Below are positions 26,334 through 36,211 of a stretch of 64,000 nt of DNA, piece by piece. Source of the stretch: Oscillospiraceae bacterium. Its GTDB lineage: Bacteria; Bacillota; Clostridia; Oscillospirales; Acutalibacteraceae. The stretch is taken from the NCBI GenBank assembly GCA_015065725.1, contig SVPV01000009.1, positions 1-64,000 on the forward strand, read 5' to 3'. Position 1 is the stretch's first letter. Every line of letters begins with the position of its first letter. The translations under genes were made by a program, and so were the position numbers. A model generated the notes under the pieces. It was not told the origin of the DNA, did not search any database, and saw nothing but the letters and a program-made list of their open reading frames with translations.

Positions 26334-27041
26334 GTGAATTTTTTAAAACGAATTTCGCCGCAACTTATTATATTGCTGGTTTTATGCCTGATTTCATCTG
26401 TTGGAATTATAACAGAAAAGGTTATAAGCAGTTCAAGTAGTTCGGTAGTGAATCAAAAAACAATAATAATCGACGCCGGCCACGGCGGGTTTGATGGCGG
26501 TGCGGTAGCGGCTGATGGCACTGTTGAAAAGGATATTAATTTAAATATATCATCTAAACTTGAAAAAATGCTTAAGCTGTATGGATTTAACGTTGTTATG
26601 ACGCGTACGGAGGATATTGGCACAGATGATATAAATAGCGATAAAGTTGCCTCACGTAAAAAGAGTGACCTTCAAAATAGGCTGTTGCTTATGAAGAAAT
26701 ATCCTGATTCGATTTATGTTAGTGTTCACCTTAATAAGTTTACAACTACTGCCGCAAGCGGTGCACAGGTTTTTTATACAAAAAACTATGAAGAAGCAAG
26801 GGTGCTGGGCCAATCTATTCAAGAAAGCATTGTAAATACGCTTGAGCCTACTAACCAAAGGGTAATTAAGCAGGGAACAAGTGCCACATATTTGCTTCAT
26901 AATGCAAAAGTTCCTGCTGTTATTGTGGAATGTGGATTTTTAAGTAATAAAAATGATTTAAAAAAATTAAAGAACGATGAATACCGTTCGCAAATGGCCT
27001 TTGCAATCTTGGGCGGTATTTTAAAATATTATGAAATGTAG
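26334..27041 (+). CDS. cwlD: N-acetylmuramoyl-L-alanine amidase, CwlD-like
   Basis: A 235-residue protein with an N-terminal membrane anchor (PQLIILLVLCLISSVGII) and an Amidase_3 catalytic domain: zinc-ligand motif IIIDAGHGGFDGGA, KDINLNI, SVHLNKF and VIVECGFLSN. CwlD cleaves the stem peptide from muramic acid to make muramic-lactam in spore cortex, which fits the presence of sigG in this window. I prefer the GTG at 26334 because GGGAG lies 7 bases before it; a TTG at 26316 is also in frame. Followed directly by radA. Confidence 0.88.
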   Translation: MNFLKRISPQLIILLVLCLISSVGIITEKVISSSSSSVVNQKTIIIDAGHGGFDGGAVAADGTVEKDINLNISSKLEKMLKLYGFNVVMTRTEDIGTDDINSDKVASRKKSDLQNRLLLMKKYPDSIYVSVHLNKFTTTAASGAQVFYTKNYEEARVLGQSIQESIVNTLEPTNQRVIKQGTSATYLLHNAKVPAVIVECGFLSNKNDLKKLKNDEYRSQMAFAILGGILKYYEM

Positions 27042-27049
27042 TGATAAAA

Positions 27050-28414
27050 ATGGCATCAAAAATTAAAACGGCTTTTGTATGCAGTGATTGCGGATTTGAA
27101 TCTTCAAAATGGACTGGGCAGTGTGCTGCTTGCGGTGCTTGGAACACTATGGAAGAGTGTGTTTCTTCAGCGACAGGCAAAGGCTTATCTGCACAAGGCA
27201 TTGTACGTTGTGCTGCTGCAAAACCGCTTTCACAGATTGATTCCAAAAGTGAAATTCGTTTTGTTACAGGTATAAGCGAGCTTGACAGAGTGCTTGGCGG
27301 CGGTCTTGTAAAAGGCTCGGTTGTGTTGCTAAGCGGTGACCCAGGTATAGGTAAATCCACAATACTTTTACAGGTATGTGCGGCACTTCAAGAAAAGAAT
27401 AATATACTTTATGTTTCGGGCGAGGAATCCTCGCTGCAGATTAAAATGCGTGCAAACCGCCTTGGTGTTACGGGTGACGGTATTTCTGTAATGACAGAAA
27501 CCGATGTACAGTCTGTTTGCGAATATATTAAAACCCAAAAACCCGACATAGTTATGGTAGACTCAATACAAACTATGCAGATTTCTGAGCTTTCCTCCTC
27601 GGCGGGCAGTATTGTACAGGTTAGGGAAAGTACCAATATGCTGCTTCGCACAGGAAAAAGTCTTGGAATACCTATATTGATTGTAGGTCACGTAAACAAA
27701 GGCGGAGATATTGCGGGTCCTAAGGTTATGGAGCATATTGTGGATACCGTTCTTTATTTTGAGGGAGAACGTAATCAGTCCTACCGAATTTTAAGGGCTA
27801 TTAAAAACCGTTTCGGTTCTACTAATGAAATCGGCGTTTTTGAAATGACAGAGCAGGGACTACAGATTGTTGAAAACCCCTCTGCAATGTTACTTTCGGG
27901 TAGAATGCCAAATGTTTCGGGTAGCAGCATTACCTGTATTATGCAAGGTACAAGACCTATTTTGGCAGAAATACAAGCACTTGTTACCACAACGGGATTT
28001 GGTAATCCCCGCAGAATGTCAACAGGCTTTGACTACAATAGGTTAAATTTGATTTTAGCGGTGCTTGAAAAGCGTATCGGCATTTATTTTTCCAATTTAG
28101 ATGTTTATTTAAATGTTATAGGCGGTATGCGTATTGACGGACCCGCGTCAGATTTAGCGGTATGTATGGCGTTGGTTTCCGCTATCAGAGATGTGCCGAT
28201 TAGTGAAAAAATGATAGCCTTCGGCGAAATCGGTCTTTCGGGTGAAACAAGAGCAGTACCCGATGTCAATAGAAGAATAAATGAGGCGGCAAGACTTGGC
28301 TTTACCGAATGTGTGCTACCAAAAAGTTGCTTAAAACAAATAACCAATGCACCTAATTCATTAAAAATCATCGGTGTTAGAAGTATCGGTGAAATGCTCG
28401 ATATTATTAGATAA
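27050..28414 (+). CDS. radA: DNA repair protein RadA
   Basis: A RecA-like branch-migration ATPase of recombination, 454 residues, full length. The N-terminal zinc finger is CSDCG(15)CAACG; Walker A is GDPGIGKST (about residue 96); the family-specific KNRFGSTNEIGVFEM is at about residue 252; the C-terminal Lon-like domain includes RIDGPASDLAVCMAL. I take the ATG at 27050 (MASKIKTAFVC), which matches the usual N-terminus; a GTG at 27041 directly follows the cwlD stop. Neither has a good ribosome site, so translation is probably coupled to cwlD. Confidence 0.95.
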   Translation: MASKIKTAFVCSDCGFESSKWTGQCAACGAWNTMEECVSSATGKGLSAQGIVRCAAAKPLSQIDSKSEIRFVTGISELDRVLGGGLVKGSVVLLSGDPGIGKSTILLQVCAALQEKNNILYVSGEESSLQIKMRANRLGVTGDGISVMTETDVQSVCEYIKTQKPDIVMVDSIQTMQISELSSSAGSIVQVRESTNMLLRTGKSLGIPILIVGHVNKGGDIAGPKVMEHIVDTVLYFEGERNQSYRILRAIKNRFGSTNEIGVFEMTEQGLQIVENPSAMLLSGRMPNVSGSSITCIMQGTRPILAEIQALVTTTGFGNPRRMSTGFDYNRLNLILAVLEKRIGIYFSNLDVYLNVIGGMRIDGPASDLAVCMALVSAIRDVPISEKMIAFGEIGLSGETRAVPDVNRRINEAARLGFTECVLPKSCLKQITNAPNSLKIIGVRSIGEMLDIIR

Positions 28415-28454
28415 GCTCGGGCTATAGTGTGGACAGGAGCTGAGTATAGTGTTT

Positions 28455-28494
28455 ACGGGTGCTACCGCTTCAAGCGAACAGTAGCCGTCTTTTT
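28455..28494 (+). terminator. Terminator of radA
   Basis: ACG..GCTAC-CGCTT (28455-28470) pairs with AAGCG..GTAGC-CGT (28472-28488), ending in five T. Between it and 28584 nothing else is recognised. Confidence 0.55.
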
Positions 28495-28583
28495 GAAATT
28501 TACAGTTTAATGCACATTGAATTAAGTTCATAAATTCACCTTATTTTCTTTTAATATTATTTTTAAAAAGTTTTATAATATAC

Positions 28584-28615
28584 AAAAATGCTGACACTAC
28601 TGTGTCAGCATTTTT
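28584..28615 (-). terminator. Bidirectional terminator between radA and ribokinase
   Basis: AAAAATGCTGACAC (28584-28597) and GTGTCAGCATTTTT (28602-28615) form a perfect 14-pair stem with a TACT loop and A/T runs on both sides. It serves the convergent ribokinase gene and any radA read-through. Confidence 0.9.
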
Positions 28616-28634
28616 TAACATATTAAATATAAAA

Positions 28635-29516
28635 TTATTTAAAGCTTTCAACCTCACTTAAGGTAGGAATTGATACCGATGCACCTTTTCTTGAAACGGC
28701 AAGGGTAGAGGCTTTGGTTGCAAACAAAAGTGCATCTTCTTCGCTTTTGCCGTCCATTATAGCGGCTAATAAAAAGCCTGTAAATGTATCGCCCGCGGCG
28801 GTAGTATCAACAACAGGGATTTGGAATATCGGCTGTATAAATTCCTTTTGCTTTGATTTAAACATAGCACCGTTTTTTCCAAGAGTAAGCACTAAATTTG
28901 AATTTGGGTATTTATTTATCATAGCCTCGGCTATTTTAGATGGCTCATTTTCACCCGTTAACTCTTGTCCCTCTATTTCATTTACAAGCCACCATTTTAC
29001 ATAATGTAGAGGTAAAGCTTTAATGTTTTCTTTAAAAGGTGAGGGATTAAAGGCGATTTCTAGCCCGAGTTTATTTGCTTTTTCAAAAATAATATCAAGA
29101 GCGTTAATTTCATTTTGTAGAAGGATTAAATCACCTTTTTCGGCGTCATATAGAACACTGTCTATATATTCTTCATCAAACATTTGGTTTGCACCGCCAA
29201 AAAGTAGAATACAGTTTTGTCCCGATTTATCAACCTGAATTATAGCATGTCCCGATGCACCGTCAATGTGTTTAAGGCGAGAAATATCAACGCCCGAATT
29301 TTTAAGAGTATCGGTCAAAATTTCAGAATTATTGCCTACAATTCCGCCATGCAAAACATTAGCACCTGCACGCGAGAGTGCTACGGATTGATTGAGTCCC
29401 TTACCACCGGGAAAGACGCTATAGTTGGTTGAAGAAATAGTCTCACCAGGTCTTACAAAATTTTTAACGTTATATACATAATCAATATTAAGTGAGCCTA
29501 AATTGTATATTTTCAT
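28635..29516 (-). CDS. rbsK: Ribokinase-type PfkB sugar kinase
   Basis: A 293-residue PfkB-family kinase. It starts MKIYNLGSLNIDYVYNV, has FPGGKGLNQSVALSRAGA (first PfkB signature) and ends with DTTAAGDTFTGFLLA, the second signature with the catalytic Asp. This pattern is that of ribokinases, which phosphorylate D-ribose at C5. No rbs transport genes are nearby, so the precise sugar is inferred. GGAGG precedes the ATG. Confidence 0.85.
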   Translation of the reverse strand: MKIYNLGSLNIDYVYNVKNFVRPGETISSTNYSVFPGGKGLNQSVALSRAGANVLHGGIVGNNSEILTDTLKNSGVDISRLKHIDGASGHAIIQVDKSGQNCILLFGGANQMFDEEYIDSVLYDAEKGDLILLQNEINALDIIFEKANKLGLEIAFNPSPFKENIKALPLHYVKWWLVNEIEGQELTGENEPSKIAEAMINKYPNSNLVLTLGKNGAMFKSKQKEFIQPIFQIPVVDTTAAGDTFTGFLLAAIMDGKSEEDALLFATKASTLAVSRKGASVSIPTLSEVESFK

Positions 29517-29537
29517 AATTTTTCCTCCAATAAATAT

Positions 29538-30188
29538 TTATACAAACTTATTCATTTGGCTATCGTAAATCATAGTACGCGTAATTTGGTAGCTGGAATA
29601 GATTGTAGCACACCTTTCGAAAAATGCCTTTATTAGAAGTTCAGGATTTAGATTGTCCTCACTTCCTGCAGGTAGGGTGATTTTAAGTGTTGTATCACCA
29701 TCGTCAGTTATAGTGTAGGATTTGATTTTTGGTGCTAAATCTATCTCGTTTATTTTGCCCTTTTTAGTCTTTTTTTCAACAATTATTTCTGTTGAATTTA
29801 AAAATGCTTTAAGACTGTCATTTAATTCACCATTATCCGAAAAGGTAACTGTGAAGTCGGCAAATCCTATTTTACCAACCTTAGTAATAGGCTCTGCTAC
29901 AGAAAAAGCACGCACGTATTCGGGAAAGACGCTATTTAATTCCTCAACAATTTTCTCCAGAGGATAACTGTCGTCGGTAAGACGAATATCCAGAATTTCA
30001 TATTCACTTTCAAAACCTAAAGAAAGGGGGAGTGCAAAGGCAATATAGGGGTGTGGGTGAAACCCCTCGGTATGCCATATCGGTATATCGGTTTTCTTTA
30101 TCATTCTTGACATAAAACGATTCATATCAAGGTGGGATACGAATTTCATACGTCCTTTTTTAGTATAAAAAATTCTAACGTTTTTCAA
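29538..30188 (-). CDS. DUF2344 / TIGR03936 protein
   Basis: A 216-residue protein partnered with a radical-SAM protein. The N-terminus VRIFYTKKGRMKFVSHLDMNRF and WHTEGFHPHPYIAFALPLSLG are typical of this family, often encoded beside or fused to TIGR03960 radical-SAM proteins. I choose the TTG at 30188, giving MKNVRIFYTKKGR, because GGAGG (GGGGAGGGTG) lies 8 bases before it; the longer frame to 30230 has no such site. It overlaps the radical-SAM gene by 14 bases. Function is unknown; a role in RNA or ribosome modification has been suggested from neighbourhoods only. Confidence 0.82.
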   Translation of the reverse strand: MKNVRIFYTKKGRMKFVSHLDMNRFMSRMIKKTDIPIWHTEGFHPHPYIAFALPLSLGFESEYEILDIRLTDDSYPLEKIVEELNSVFPEYVRAFSVAEPITKVGKIGFADFTVTFSDNGELNDSLKAFLNSTEIIVEKKTKKGKINEIDLAPKIKSYTITDDGDTTLKITLPAGSEDNLNPELLIKAFFERCATIYSSYQITRTMIYDSQMNKFV

Positions 30189-32019
30189 AGCAAACACCCT
30201 CCCCGTATTTATTTGCACCGCAACCTGCACATTTTTCGCGGCAGTTGGGTGTGGTAAGTCCTTTATGTGCTAACTTATTTTGGCAAATAAGGAACTGTTT
30301 GTCAACGCCGTAATCAAGCATATCCCAAGGATTAGTTTCTTCGTATGAACGTTGTCTGTTTGCATAGAAAGATGGCTCAATACCGCAATCAGAAAAGGCT
30401 TCTAACCATTTATCAAATTGGAAGCATTCGTCCCATCCGTCAAAGCGGCAACCTTTTTCTAAAGCCGCTTCAAGAACTCTGCCAAGACGGCGGTCACCGC
30501 GTGCAAACACACCCTCTAAAAAGCTGGTAGAGCTATCGTGCCAGCTTAAAGATATCTTTTTAGTAGTTATTTGACTGCGTAGATATTCTTGTTTTCTTAA
30601 TATTTCGTCTTTAGTTATTTGCGGTTCAAACTCGAAAGGTGTAAAGGGCTTTGGAACAAAGGTAGAAACACTAATAGACACAGAAACAGATTTGCCTTTA
30701 GGTCTAGTATCGGTTTTATAATATTCGTTTACAATACGCTGACCAAGCTCTGCAATGCCTTTTAAATCCTCGTCGGTTTCTGTGGGCAAACCTAACATAA
30801 AGTAAAGCTTAACAGCCGTATATCCACCCTCAAAGGCGGTACGGCAGGTTTTAATAATTTCTTCTTCGGTAATATTTTTGTTTATAACATCACGAAGTCT
30901 TTGTGTGCCGGCTTCTGGAGCAAAGGTAAGACCGCTTTTTCTAACGTGACTGATTTTATCAAGCAATTCCTTTGAAAAATTATCAATTCTAAGTGAGGGC
31001 AGAGCCAAACTTACATTATCCTTTTCGGACCAATCAAGCATATTGTTTAAAAGCGGCTCTAGCTCACGGTAATCGCTTGTGCTTAAAGAGGAAAGGGATA
31101 ATTCATCATAGCCTGTACTGTCGCAAAGTGCTTTTGCTTGACGGTTGTTGGTTTCCATACTTTTTTCACGTACAGGTCGGTATATAAAGCCTGCCTGACA
31201 GAAACGGCAACCGCGAATACAACCTCTGTAAAGTTCTTGAACAGCTCTATCGTGTACTATGTCAATATACGGCACTACAAACTGCTCTGGATAATGCGAA
31301 TTATTAAGGTCCTTTATAATTCTTTTAGAAACGGTTTTAGGTGCATTTTCAAGCGGTGTATATTCCTTAACAGTTCCGTCAGAATTATACTTAACCTCAT
31401 AAAGAGAGGGAACATAAACGCCCTCTATCTGTGCGGCGGCTGCAAGAAACTCGGCTTTTGTACGGTTTTCTGCCTTATACTTTTTATAAAGGTCTATAAC
31501 CTCTAAATCTACTTCCTCGCCCTCGCCTACAAAGAATAAATCAATAAAATCGGCTAGAGGCTCAGCGTTGCAAACACAAGGACCACCCGCTACAACTAAC
31601 GGTGAAAGGTCTTTTCTATCGGCACTTTTAAGGGGTACGCCTGCTAAATCAAGCATATTCAGTACATTAGAATACGAAAGCTCGTACTGAAGAGTAAAGC
31701 CTATGAAATCAAAATCCTTAATACTGTCGCGGCTCTCAATCGCAAACAAAGGAATATTATTGTCACGCATAACCTTTTCAAAATCGGTCCAAGGTGCAAA
31801 AACACGCTCGCACCAAATATCATCACGTGAATTAAACTGTGAGTAAAGAATTTTCATACCTAGATGCGACATACCTATTTCGTATGTATCAGGAAAACAA
31901 AACGCAAAACGCACATCTACTTTAGCTTTATCTTTTAAAACACTGCCGATTTCACCGCCCGAATATCTACCTGGTTTTTGAACGGTTAATAACAGCTCTT
32001 CAAATTTCTTAGTATCCAT
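30175..32019 (-). CDS. B12-binding/radical SAM protein, TIGR03960 family
   Basis: A 614-residue protein. The N-terminal part resembles a cobalamin-binding domain (FCFPDTYEIGMSHLGMKILY). The radical-SAM cluster motif CIRGCRFC is at about residue 265, with the continuing barrel (ETNNRQAKAL, SLSSLSTSDYREL, RIDNFSKEL, FAPEAGTQRLRDVINK). A cysteine-rich tail (CREKCAGCGANKYGEGVC) could bind another metal centre. It is translationally coupled to the DUF2344 gene. Substrate unknown. Confidence 0.88.
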   Translation of the reverse strand: MDTKKFEELLLTVQKPGRYSGGEIGSVLKDKAKVDVRFAFCFPDTYEIGMSHLGMKILYSQFNSRDDIWCERVFAPWTDFEKVMRDNNIPLFAIESRDSIKDFDFIGFTLQYELSYSNVLNMLDLAGVPLKSADRKDLSPLVVAGGPCVCNAEPLADFIDLFFVGEGEEVDLEVIDLYKKYKAENRTKAEFLAAAAQIEGVYVPSLYEVKYNSDGTVKEYTPLENAPKTVSKRIIKDLNNSHYPEQFVVPYIDIVHDRAVQELYRGCIRGCRFCQAGFIYRPVREKSMETNNRQAKALCDSTGYDELSLSSLSTSDYRELEPLLNNMLDWSEKDNVSLALPSLRIDNFSKELLDKISHVRKSGLTFAPEAGTQRLRDVINKNITEEEIIKTCRTAFEGGYTAVKLYFMLGLPTETDEDLKGIAELGQRIVNEYYKTDTRPKGKSVSVSISVSTFVPKPFTPFEFEPQITKDEILRKQEYLRSQITTKKISLSWHDSSTSFLEGVFARGDRRLGRVLEAALEKGCRFDGWDECFQFDKWLEAFSDCGIEPSFYANRQRSYEETNPWDMLDYGVDKQFLICQNKLAHKGLTTPNCREKCAGCGANKYGEGVCFEKR

Positions 32020-32073
32020 AAAAGCAACTCCAAAAGATTATTAAGCTTATTTTACAATAAATATTATACATTT

Positions 32074-32679
32074 TCAACCTAATTTTACAAGGGGAGTAAT
32101 TAATAAATAAATTGCGATTATAAAAAGTGAGGGGTTAAAATTTCCGTTTATAAGAACGTAAAATCCAAAGGTTAAAATCGAAAAACCGGCTATTATTGTT
32201 AAAATAGCAACGGTTTTTGTAGCCTTTTCAATCCCAAACCGTTTTGCTACTATATTGAATACTATTGTTCCGCCGTCTAAGTTCGTTAGCGGTAACAAAT
32301 TAAAAATCGCTATGATTAGATTTAAAAGCGAAAAGGTAAGCAGTATGCTTTGTTTAAAATATAAATAGTTTAGATAAAAAACTCCAAATAAAACTAAATT
32401 AACAAGCGGTCCCATAAAAGCGATTACCGTTTCCCCATAAGGCTTTTTAGAAAAACCTCTGGTTATTTCAATAGAATGCGGTACTAGCTTTATTCTTTTA
32501 GGACTGCATTCAAATAGCCACATTGCAAATAAATGCCCTAATTCATGTAATATAACAAAAATGCCTGTAGGGATAACGTAACCTGTCCTATCAATAGCTA
32601 TCATAAAGGTTATTAGGCAAATAAATAAAAAAGAAATATATATTTCGGTATTTAGAAGTTTTAATTTAATGTTTAACAC
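32074..32679 (-). CDS. M50-family membrane metalloprotease (SpoIVFB-like)
   Basis: A 201-residue membrane protein with the zinc motif HELGH (about residue 44) in the second segment and the second metal motif NLDGG in LLPLTNLDGGTIVF. This is the architecture of site-2 proteases such as SpoIVFB. In a spore former it may process a membrane-bound regulator, but no substrate is nearby. The annotated start is a GTG at 32679 that overlaps the only good ribosome site (AAAGAGG); an ATT eight bases after that site could be the true start. Confidence 0.78.
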   Translation of the reverse strand: MLNIKLKLLNTEIYISFLFICLITFMIAIDRTGYVIPTGIFVILHELGHLFAMWLFECSPKRIKLVPHSIEITRGFSKKPYGETVIAFMGPLVNLVLFGVFYLNYLYFKQSILLTFSLLNLIIAIFNLLPLTNLDGGTIVFNIVAKRFGIEKATKTVAILTIIAGFSILTFGFYVLINGNFNPSLFIIAIYLLITPLVKLG

Positions 32680-32709
32680 CTCTTTTAAAGATTTTATAGT
32701 GAGTTTCGC

Positions 32710-32738
32710 TTGTATAACAAATCTTAATATGGTATACT
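32710..32738 (+). promoter_or_regulatory. Probable ygiQ promoter
   Basis: TTGTAT (32710-32715) and TATACT (32733-32738) are 17 bases apart, 32 bases upstream of the ygiQ start. Confidence 0.5.
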
Positions 32739-32769
32739 GTTTAAGTATATTTGTGTGCGAGGTGTAATT

Positions 32770-34632
32770 ATGCCGTTTTTACCGATATCCCTTAAAGAAA
32801 TGCAAGAATACGGTTGGGAATGTCCTGATTTTATTATAGTAACGGGTGACTCTTATGTAGACCACCCAAGCTTTGGCACCGCTATAATTTCGAGAGTTCT
32901 TGAAGCCGAGGGCTACCGCGTTTGTATTATACCTCAACCAAGGTGTGATGCCGATTATATGCGTTTTGGAAAACCGCGTTTAGCATTTCTTATAAACGGC
33001 GGAAATATAGATTCTATGGTAGCACACTATACTGCCGCTAAAAAGCGACGCAGTGACGATGCCTATACCGCAGGCGGCAAAAGCGGCAGTCGCCCTGACA
33101 GAGCTGTTATAGTATATTCAAATGCTATCCGCCGTCTTTTCGGTGATGTAAATATTGCTATCGGCGGTCTTGAAGCCTCGCTTCGCCGTTTTGCACACTA
33201 CGATTATTGGGATGACACGGTACGCCCGTCGATACTAGTAGATTCAAAAGCCGATATCTTGATGTACGGTATGGGTGAAAAGCATATTGTAGAAATAGCA
33301 AACCGTTTAAATAACGGTGAAAAAATTTCCGAGCTTACAGATATTAAGGGTACCTGCTATCTTGTTAAAAAGAGTGATTATGTTCCAACAAGTGTTAGAG
33401 AATGTCCGTCTTTTGAGGCGGTTTCCCAAAAGAGTGAAAAGGGCAGGGAAAAGTATGCCGAGGCTTGCCGTATACAAATGCTGGAGCAGGACGCTGTACG
33501 CGGAAAGCGTGTTATACAACAACACGGGGATATGATATTGGTGCAAAACCCGCCAATGCCACCCCTTACAGAAGCCGAAATGGATAGGGTGTATTCATTA
33601 CCGTTTATGCGTGACTATCACCCGAAGTATGAGGCTTTGGGCGGTGTACCCGGTATAGAAGAGGTCAAGTTTTCGATAATACATAATAGAGGTTGCTTTG
33701 GTGCATGTAATTTTTGTTCACTAGCCTTTCATCAAGGCAGACAGATTTCTTGCCGTAGCCATAAATCCGTAATTGAAGAGGCTAAAAAGATTACCCAAAT
33801 GCCCGATTTTAAGGGGTATATACACGATGTTGGCGGTCCCACCGCTAACTTTAGAATGCCATCTTGCAAAGCACAGCTTAAAAAGGGATTATGTGCTGAT
33901 AAAAAGTGTTTAGCACCTAAAATGTGTCCCGCGGTGGAAGTAGACCATAGCGATTATTTAGAGCTTCTTCGTGAACTTCGACGACTTCCAAAGGTGAAAA
34001 AGGTATTTGTAAGGTCGGGCATACGTTTTGATTATTTAATTGCTGACAAGAATGAGGAATTTTTTAAAGAACTGGTCGAGCATCATGTAAGCGGTCAGCT
34101 AAAGGTAGCACCCGAGCATTGCTCATCTGCGGTTTTAAAGCGTATGGGCAAGCCGAATTTCGAGGTGTATGAACGCTTTAGAAAGCGTTTTTATGAGCTT
34201 TCAAAATCTGCTAATAAAAAACAGTTTTTAGTACCGTATCTTATGTCCTCACACCCAGGCAGTACACTTAAAGATGCTATTGAACTCTCGCTTTTTTTGA
34301 AAAAAGAAAACTTACACCCTGAGCAAGTGCAGGACTTTTATCCCACACCTGGTACGGCTTCAACATGTATGTTTTATACGGGTATAGACCCTACTACAAT
34401 GGAAAAGGTATATGTACCTAGAACTCCCGAAGAAAAAGCAGAGCAGAGAGCGTTACTTCAATATTATAAGCCTGAAAATAAAAAAATAGTGCTTACAGCA
34501 CTTAGAAAAGCGGGTAGAAGTGATTTGATTGGCACAGGTAAAAACTGCCTTGCTAAACCCGAAAATTCCTTTAAGGCTCAAAAGCCTAAAAAGAAAACTA
34601 TAAGGAATATTCATAAACCCAAAAAGAAATAA
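32770..34632 (+). CDS. ygiQ: YgiQ-family radical SAM protein
   Basis: A 620-residue protein. The ATG at 32770 ([12 protein letters not shown]) follows GAGGTG; an in-frame GTG at 32755 precedes that site and is rejected. YgiQ features: [23 protein letters not shown] at the N-terminus, SAM motif CFGACNFC (about residue 308-315), [12 protein letters not shown], and a C-terminal DUF3362-type region ([14 protein letters not shown]) with a lysine-rich tail. A cysteine cluster ([21 protein letters not shown]) follows the core. Enzyme activity is not established for the family. Confidence 0.92.
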   Translation: MPFLPISLKEMQEYGWECPDFIIVTGDSYVDHPSFGTAIISRVLEAEGYRVCIIPQPRCDADYMRFGKPRLAFLINGGNIDSMVAHYTAAKKRRSDDAYTAGGKSGSRPDRAVIVYSNAIRRLFGDVNIAIGGLEASLRRFAHYDYWDDTVRPSILVDSKADILMYGMGEKHIVEIANRLNNGEKISELTDIKGTCYLVKKSDYVPTSVRECPSFEAVSQKSEKGREKYAEACRIQMLEQDAVRGKRVIQQHGDMILVQNPPMPPLTEAEMDRVYSLPFMRDYHPKYEALGGVPGIEEVKFSIIHNRGCFGACNFCSLAFHQGRQISCRSHKSVIEEAKKITQMPDFKGYIHDVGGPTANFRMPSCKAQLKKGLCADKKCLAPKMCPAVEVDHSDYLELLRELRRLPKVKKVFVRSGIRFDYLIADKNEEFFKELVEHHVSGQLKVAPEHCSSAVLKRMGKPNFEVYERFRKRFYELSKSANKKQFLVPYLMSSHPGSTLKDAIELSLFLKKENLHPEQVQDFYPTPGTASTCMFYTGIDPTTMEKVYVPRTPEEKAEQRALLQYYKPENKKIVLTALRKAGRSDLIGTGKNCLAKPENSFKAQKPKKKTIRNIHKPKKK

Positions 34633-34648
34633 GGAGATTTTTTTAAAA

Positions 34649-35641
34649 ATGGTAGATGCAAAGCTCTTATTAATATCGGTTATAACATTGTTTTGCTACT
34701 TGTTTGTAGGCTACATTTTAAGAAAAACAAAGCTTGTTGACACCTCGTTTTCAAGGCTTTTGTCGGTTTACGTACTTTATGTAGCACAGGCGGCACTTTT
34801 CGTGCATGGCTTTTTTGTTGATTTTGATGCTAAAATTTTAAAAGGTGTAGCGTGGGTATTTGGTATTGCAGTTATAATACATTTTGTTTCCTATCTGTTT
34901 GTTCTTAAACTTTTCAAAAATGCACCCGAAAAAATACGCTGTGTTTTAAGATATGCAATTATATTTTCCAATGCGGGCTATATGGGTATTCCCGTTATAA
35001 GCGATATTTTAGGTGAAAAATACGTCATCTATGCCACCTTTTATATTTTCGTATTTAACATATTTAATTTTTCTATAGGCAGACTTATTTATACCAACGA
35101 TAAAAAGTACATAAAAATTAAAGAAATAGTTATTAATCCTGCAGTTGTTCCGCTTACAATCGGTTTTATAATATTTATAACGGGAGCTGGCGGTTGGGTG
35201 ACGGACTGTGTAGCTGTAGGCAACACTAATCTAGTTACTACAGGCGTGAATGTTTTTTATAGCGTGCTTACTACGCTCAAAAATACTGTGGCACCTGCAT
35301 CTATGATTGTAATAGGCTGTCGCTTGGCTGAAATAGAGTTTAGGGGAGTATTTAAAGATAAGTATCTTTACCCATTTCTCTTTATACGTCATTTCGGTGT
35401 TCCTTTTATTAGTTGGTTAATTATGAAACTTTTAAGCCTAATAGGAATTTTAAGTGCTGATGTTGCGGTTGTTGTAATGTCAATAGTGCTTGTGCTAAAC
35501 TCTACACCGAGTGCGGCATCTACAACAATGTTTGCTGAAATTTATAACGGTGATGCAAGATATTCGGGAAAACTTGTGGCTATCAGTACACTTTTGTCGG
35601 TAGTAACAATGCCTATAGTCGCATTGCTTTTAAAAGTATAG
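34649..35641 (+). CDS. AEC-family auxin efflux carrier-like transporter
   Basis: A 330-residue integral membrane protein with about ten hydrophobic helices. It begins with a short helix then LRKTKLVDTSFSRLLSVYVLYVAQAAL, and the middle carries IIFSNAGYMGIPV, a hallmark of the AEC family; the end has LNSTPSAASTTMFAEIY. Bacterial members export organic acids such as malate. The substrate is unknown. AAGGAG precedes the ATG, and it may be co-transcribed with ygiQ (16-base gap). Confidence 0.88.
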   Translation: MVDAKLLLISVITLFCYLFVGYILRKTKLVDTSFSRLLSVYVLYVAQAALFVHGFFVDFDAKILKGVAWVFGIAVIIHFVSYLFVLKLFKNAPEKIRCVLRYAIIFSNAGYMGIPVISDILGEKYVIYATFYIFVFNIFNFSIGRLIYTNDKKYIKIKEIVINPAVVPLTIGFIIFITGAGGWVTDCVAVGNTNLVTTGVNVFYSVLTTLKNTVAPASMIVIGCRLAEIEFRGVFKDKYLYPFLFIRHFGVPFISWLIMKLLSLIGILSADVAVVVMSIVLVLNSTPSAASTTMFAEIYNGDARYSGKLVAISTLLSVVTMPIVALLLKV

Positions 35642-35645
35642 AAAA

Positions 35646-35675
35646 ACGGGTTATCTCAAAAAAGAGATAACCCGT
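35646..35675 (+). terminator. Bidirectional terminator
   Basis: ACGGGTTATCTC (35646-35657) and GAGATAACCCGT (35664-35675) form a perfect 12-pair stem with a six-A loop, followed by a T-rich tract. It separates the AEC gene from the convergent fumarase-type gene. Confidence 0.9.
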
Positions 35676-35685
35676 AAAATTTTAT

Positions 35686-36210
35686 TTAAAAAATACTGTT
35701 TCCGTTTGAATCAATACCCACTATTAGCGGAAAATCTTTAAACTTTAATTTTTTTACAGATTCACAACCTAAATCCTCAAATGCAATAACATCACACTCT
35801 GTAACGGATAGGGCAGATAATGCACCCGCACCGCCGATAGCACATAAATAAACCGCACCGTTTCGCTTAATGGCGTTTATAACCTCGCTTGAACGCTCAC
35901 CTTTACCTATGGTAGCAACAACCCCTAAATCATAAAGCTTTGGTGTATATGGGTCCATACGGCAAGAGGTTGTAGGTCCGCAACTGCCGATAGGTAAATT
36001 TTTAGGCGTCGGCGTTGGCCCTGCATAGTAAATTGTCGCATTTTTAAGGTCGTAGGGTAGTGGTTTTCCGCTTTCTAGCAATTCAAAAATACGTTTGTGT
36101 GCCGCATCTCGTGATGTGTAAACCGTTCCCGATAAATAAACCTTGTCGCCAACACTTAATTCGGCTATATGCTCTTTTAAATTTTCACTGTTTAAATAAA
36201 ATTCTTTCAT
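35686..36210 (-). CDS. Fumarate hydratase class I beta-type subunit
   Basis: A 174-residue protein matching the C-terminal (beta) domain of class I fumarases and tartrate dehydratases: LSGTVYTSRDAAHKRI, YAGPTPTPKNLPIGSCGPTTSCRMD and LGVVATIGKGERS. The alpha partner carries the iron-sulfur cluster and catalyses fumarate/malate interconversion, but no alpha gene is present in this window. The start is the ATG at 36210, one base after the stop of the DivIVA-like gene; the longer upstream reading of the frame lies entirely inside that gene. No good ribosome site is seen, so it depends on coupling. Confidence 0.8.
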   Translation of the reverse strand: MKEFYLNSENLKEHIAELSVGDKVYLSGTVYTSRDAAHKRIFELLESGKPLPYDLKNATIYYAGPTPTPKNLPIGSCGPTTSCRMDPYTPKLYDLGVVATIGKGERSSEVINAIKRNGAVYLCAIGGAGALSALSVTECDVIAFEDLGCESVKKLKFKDFPLIVGIDSNGNSIF

Positions 36211-36211
36211 T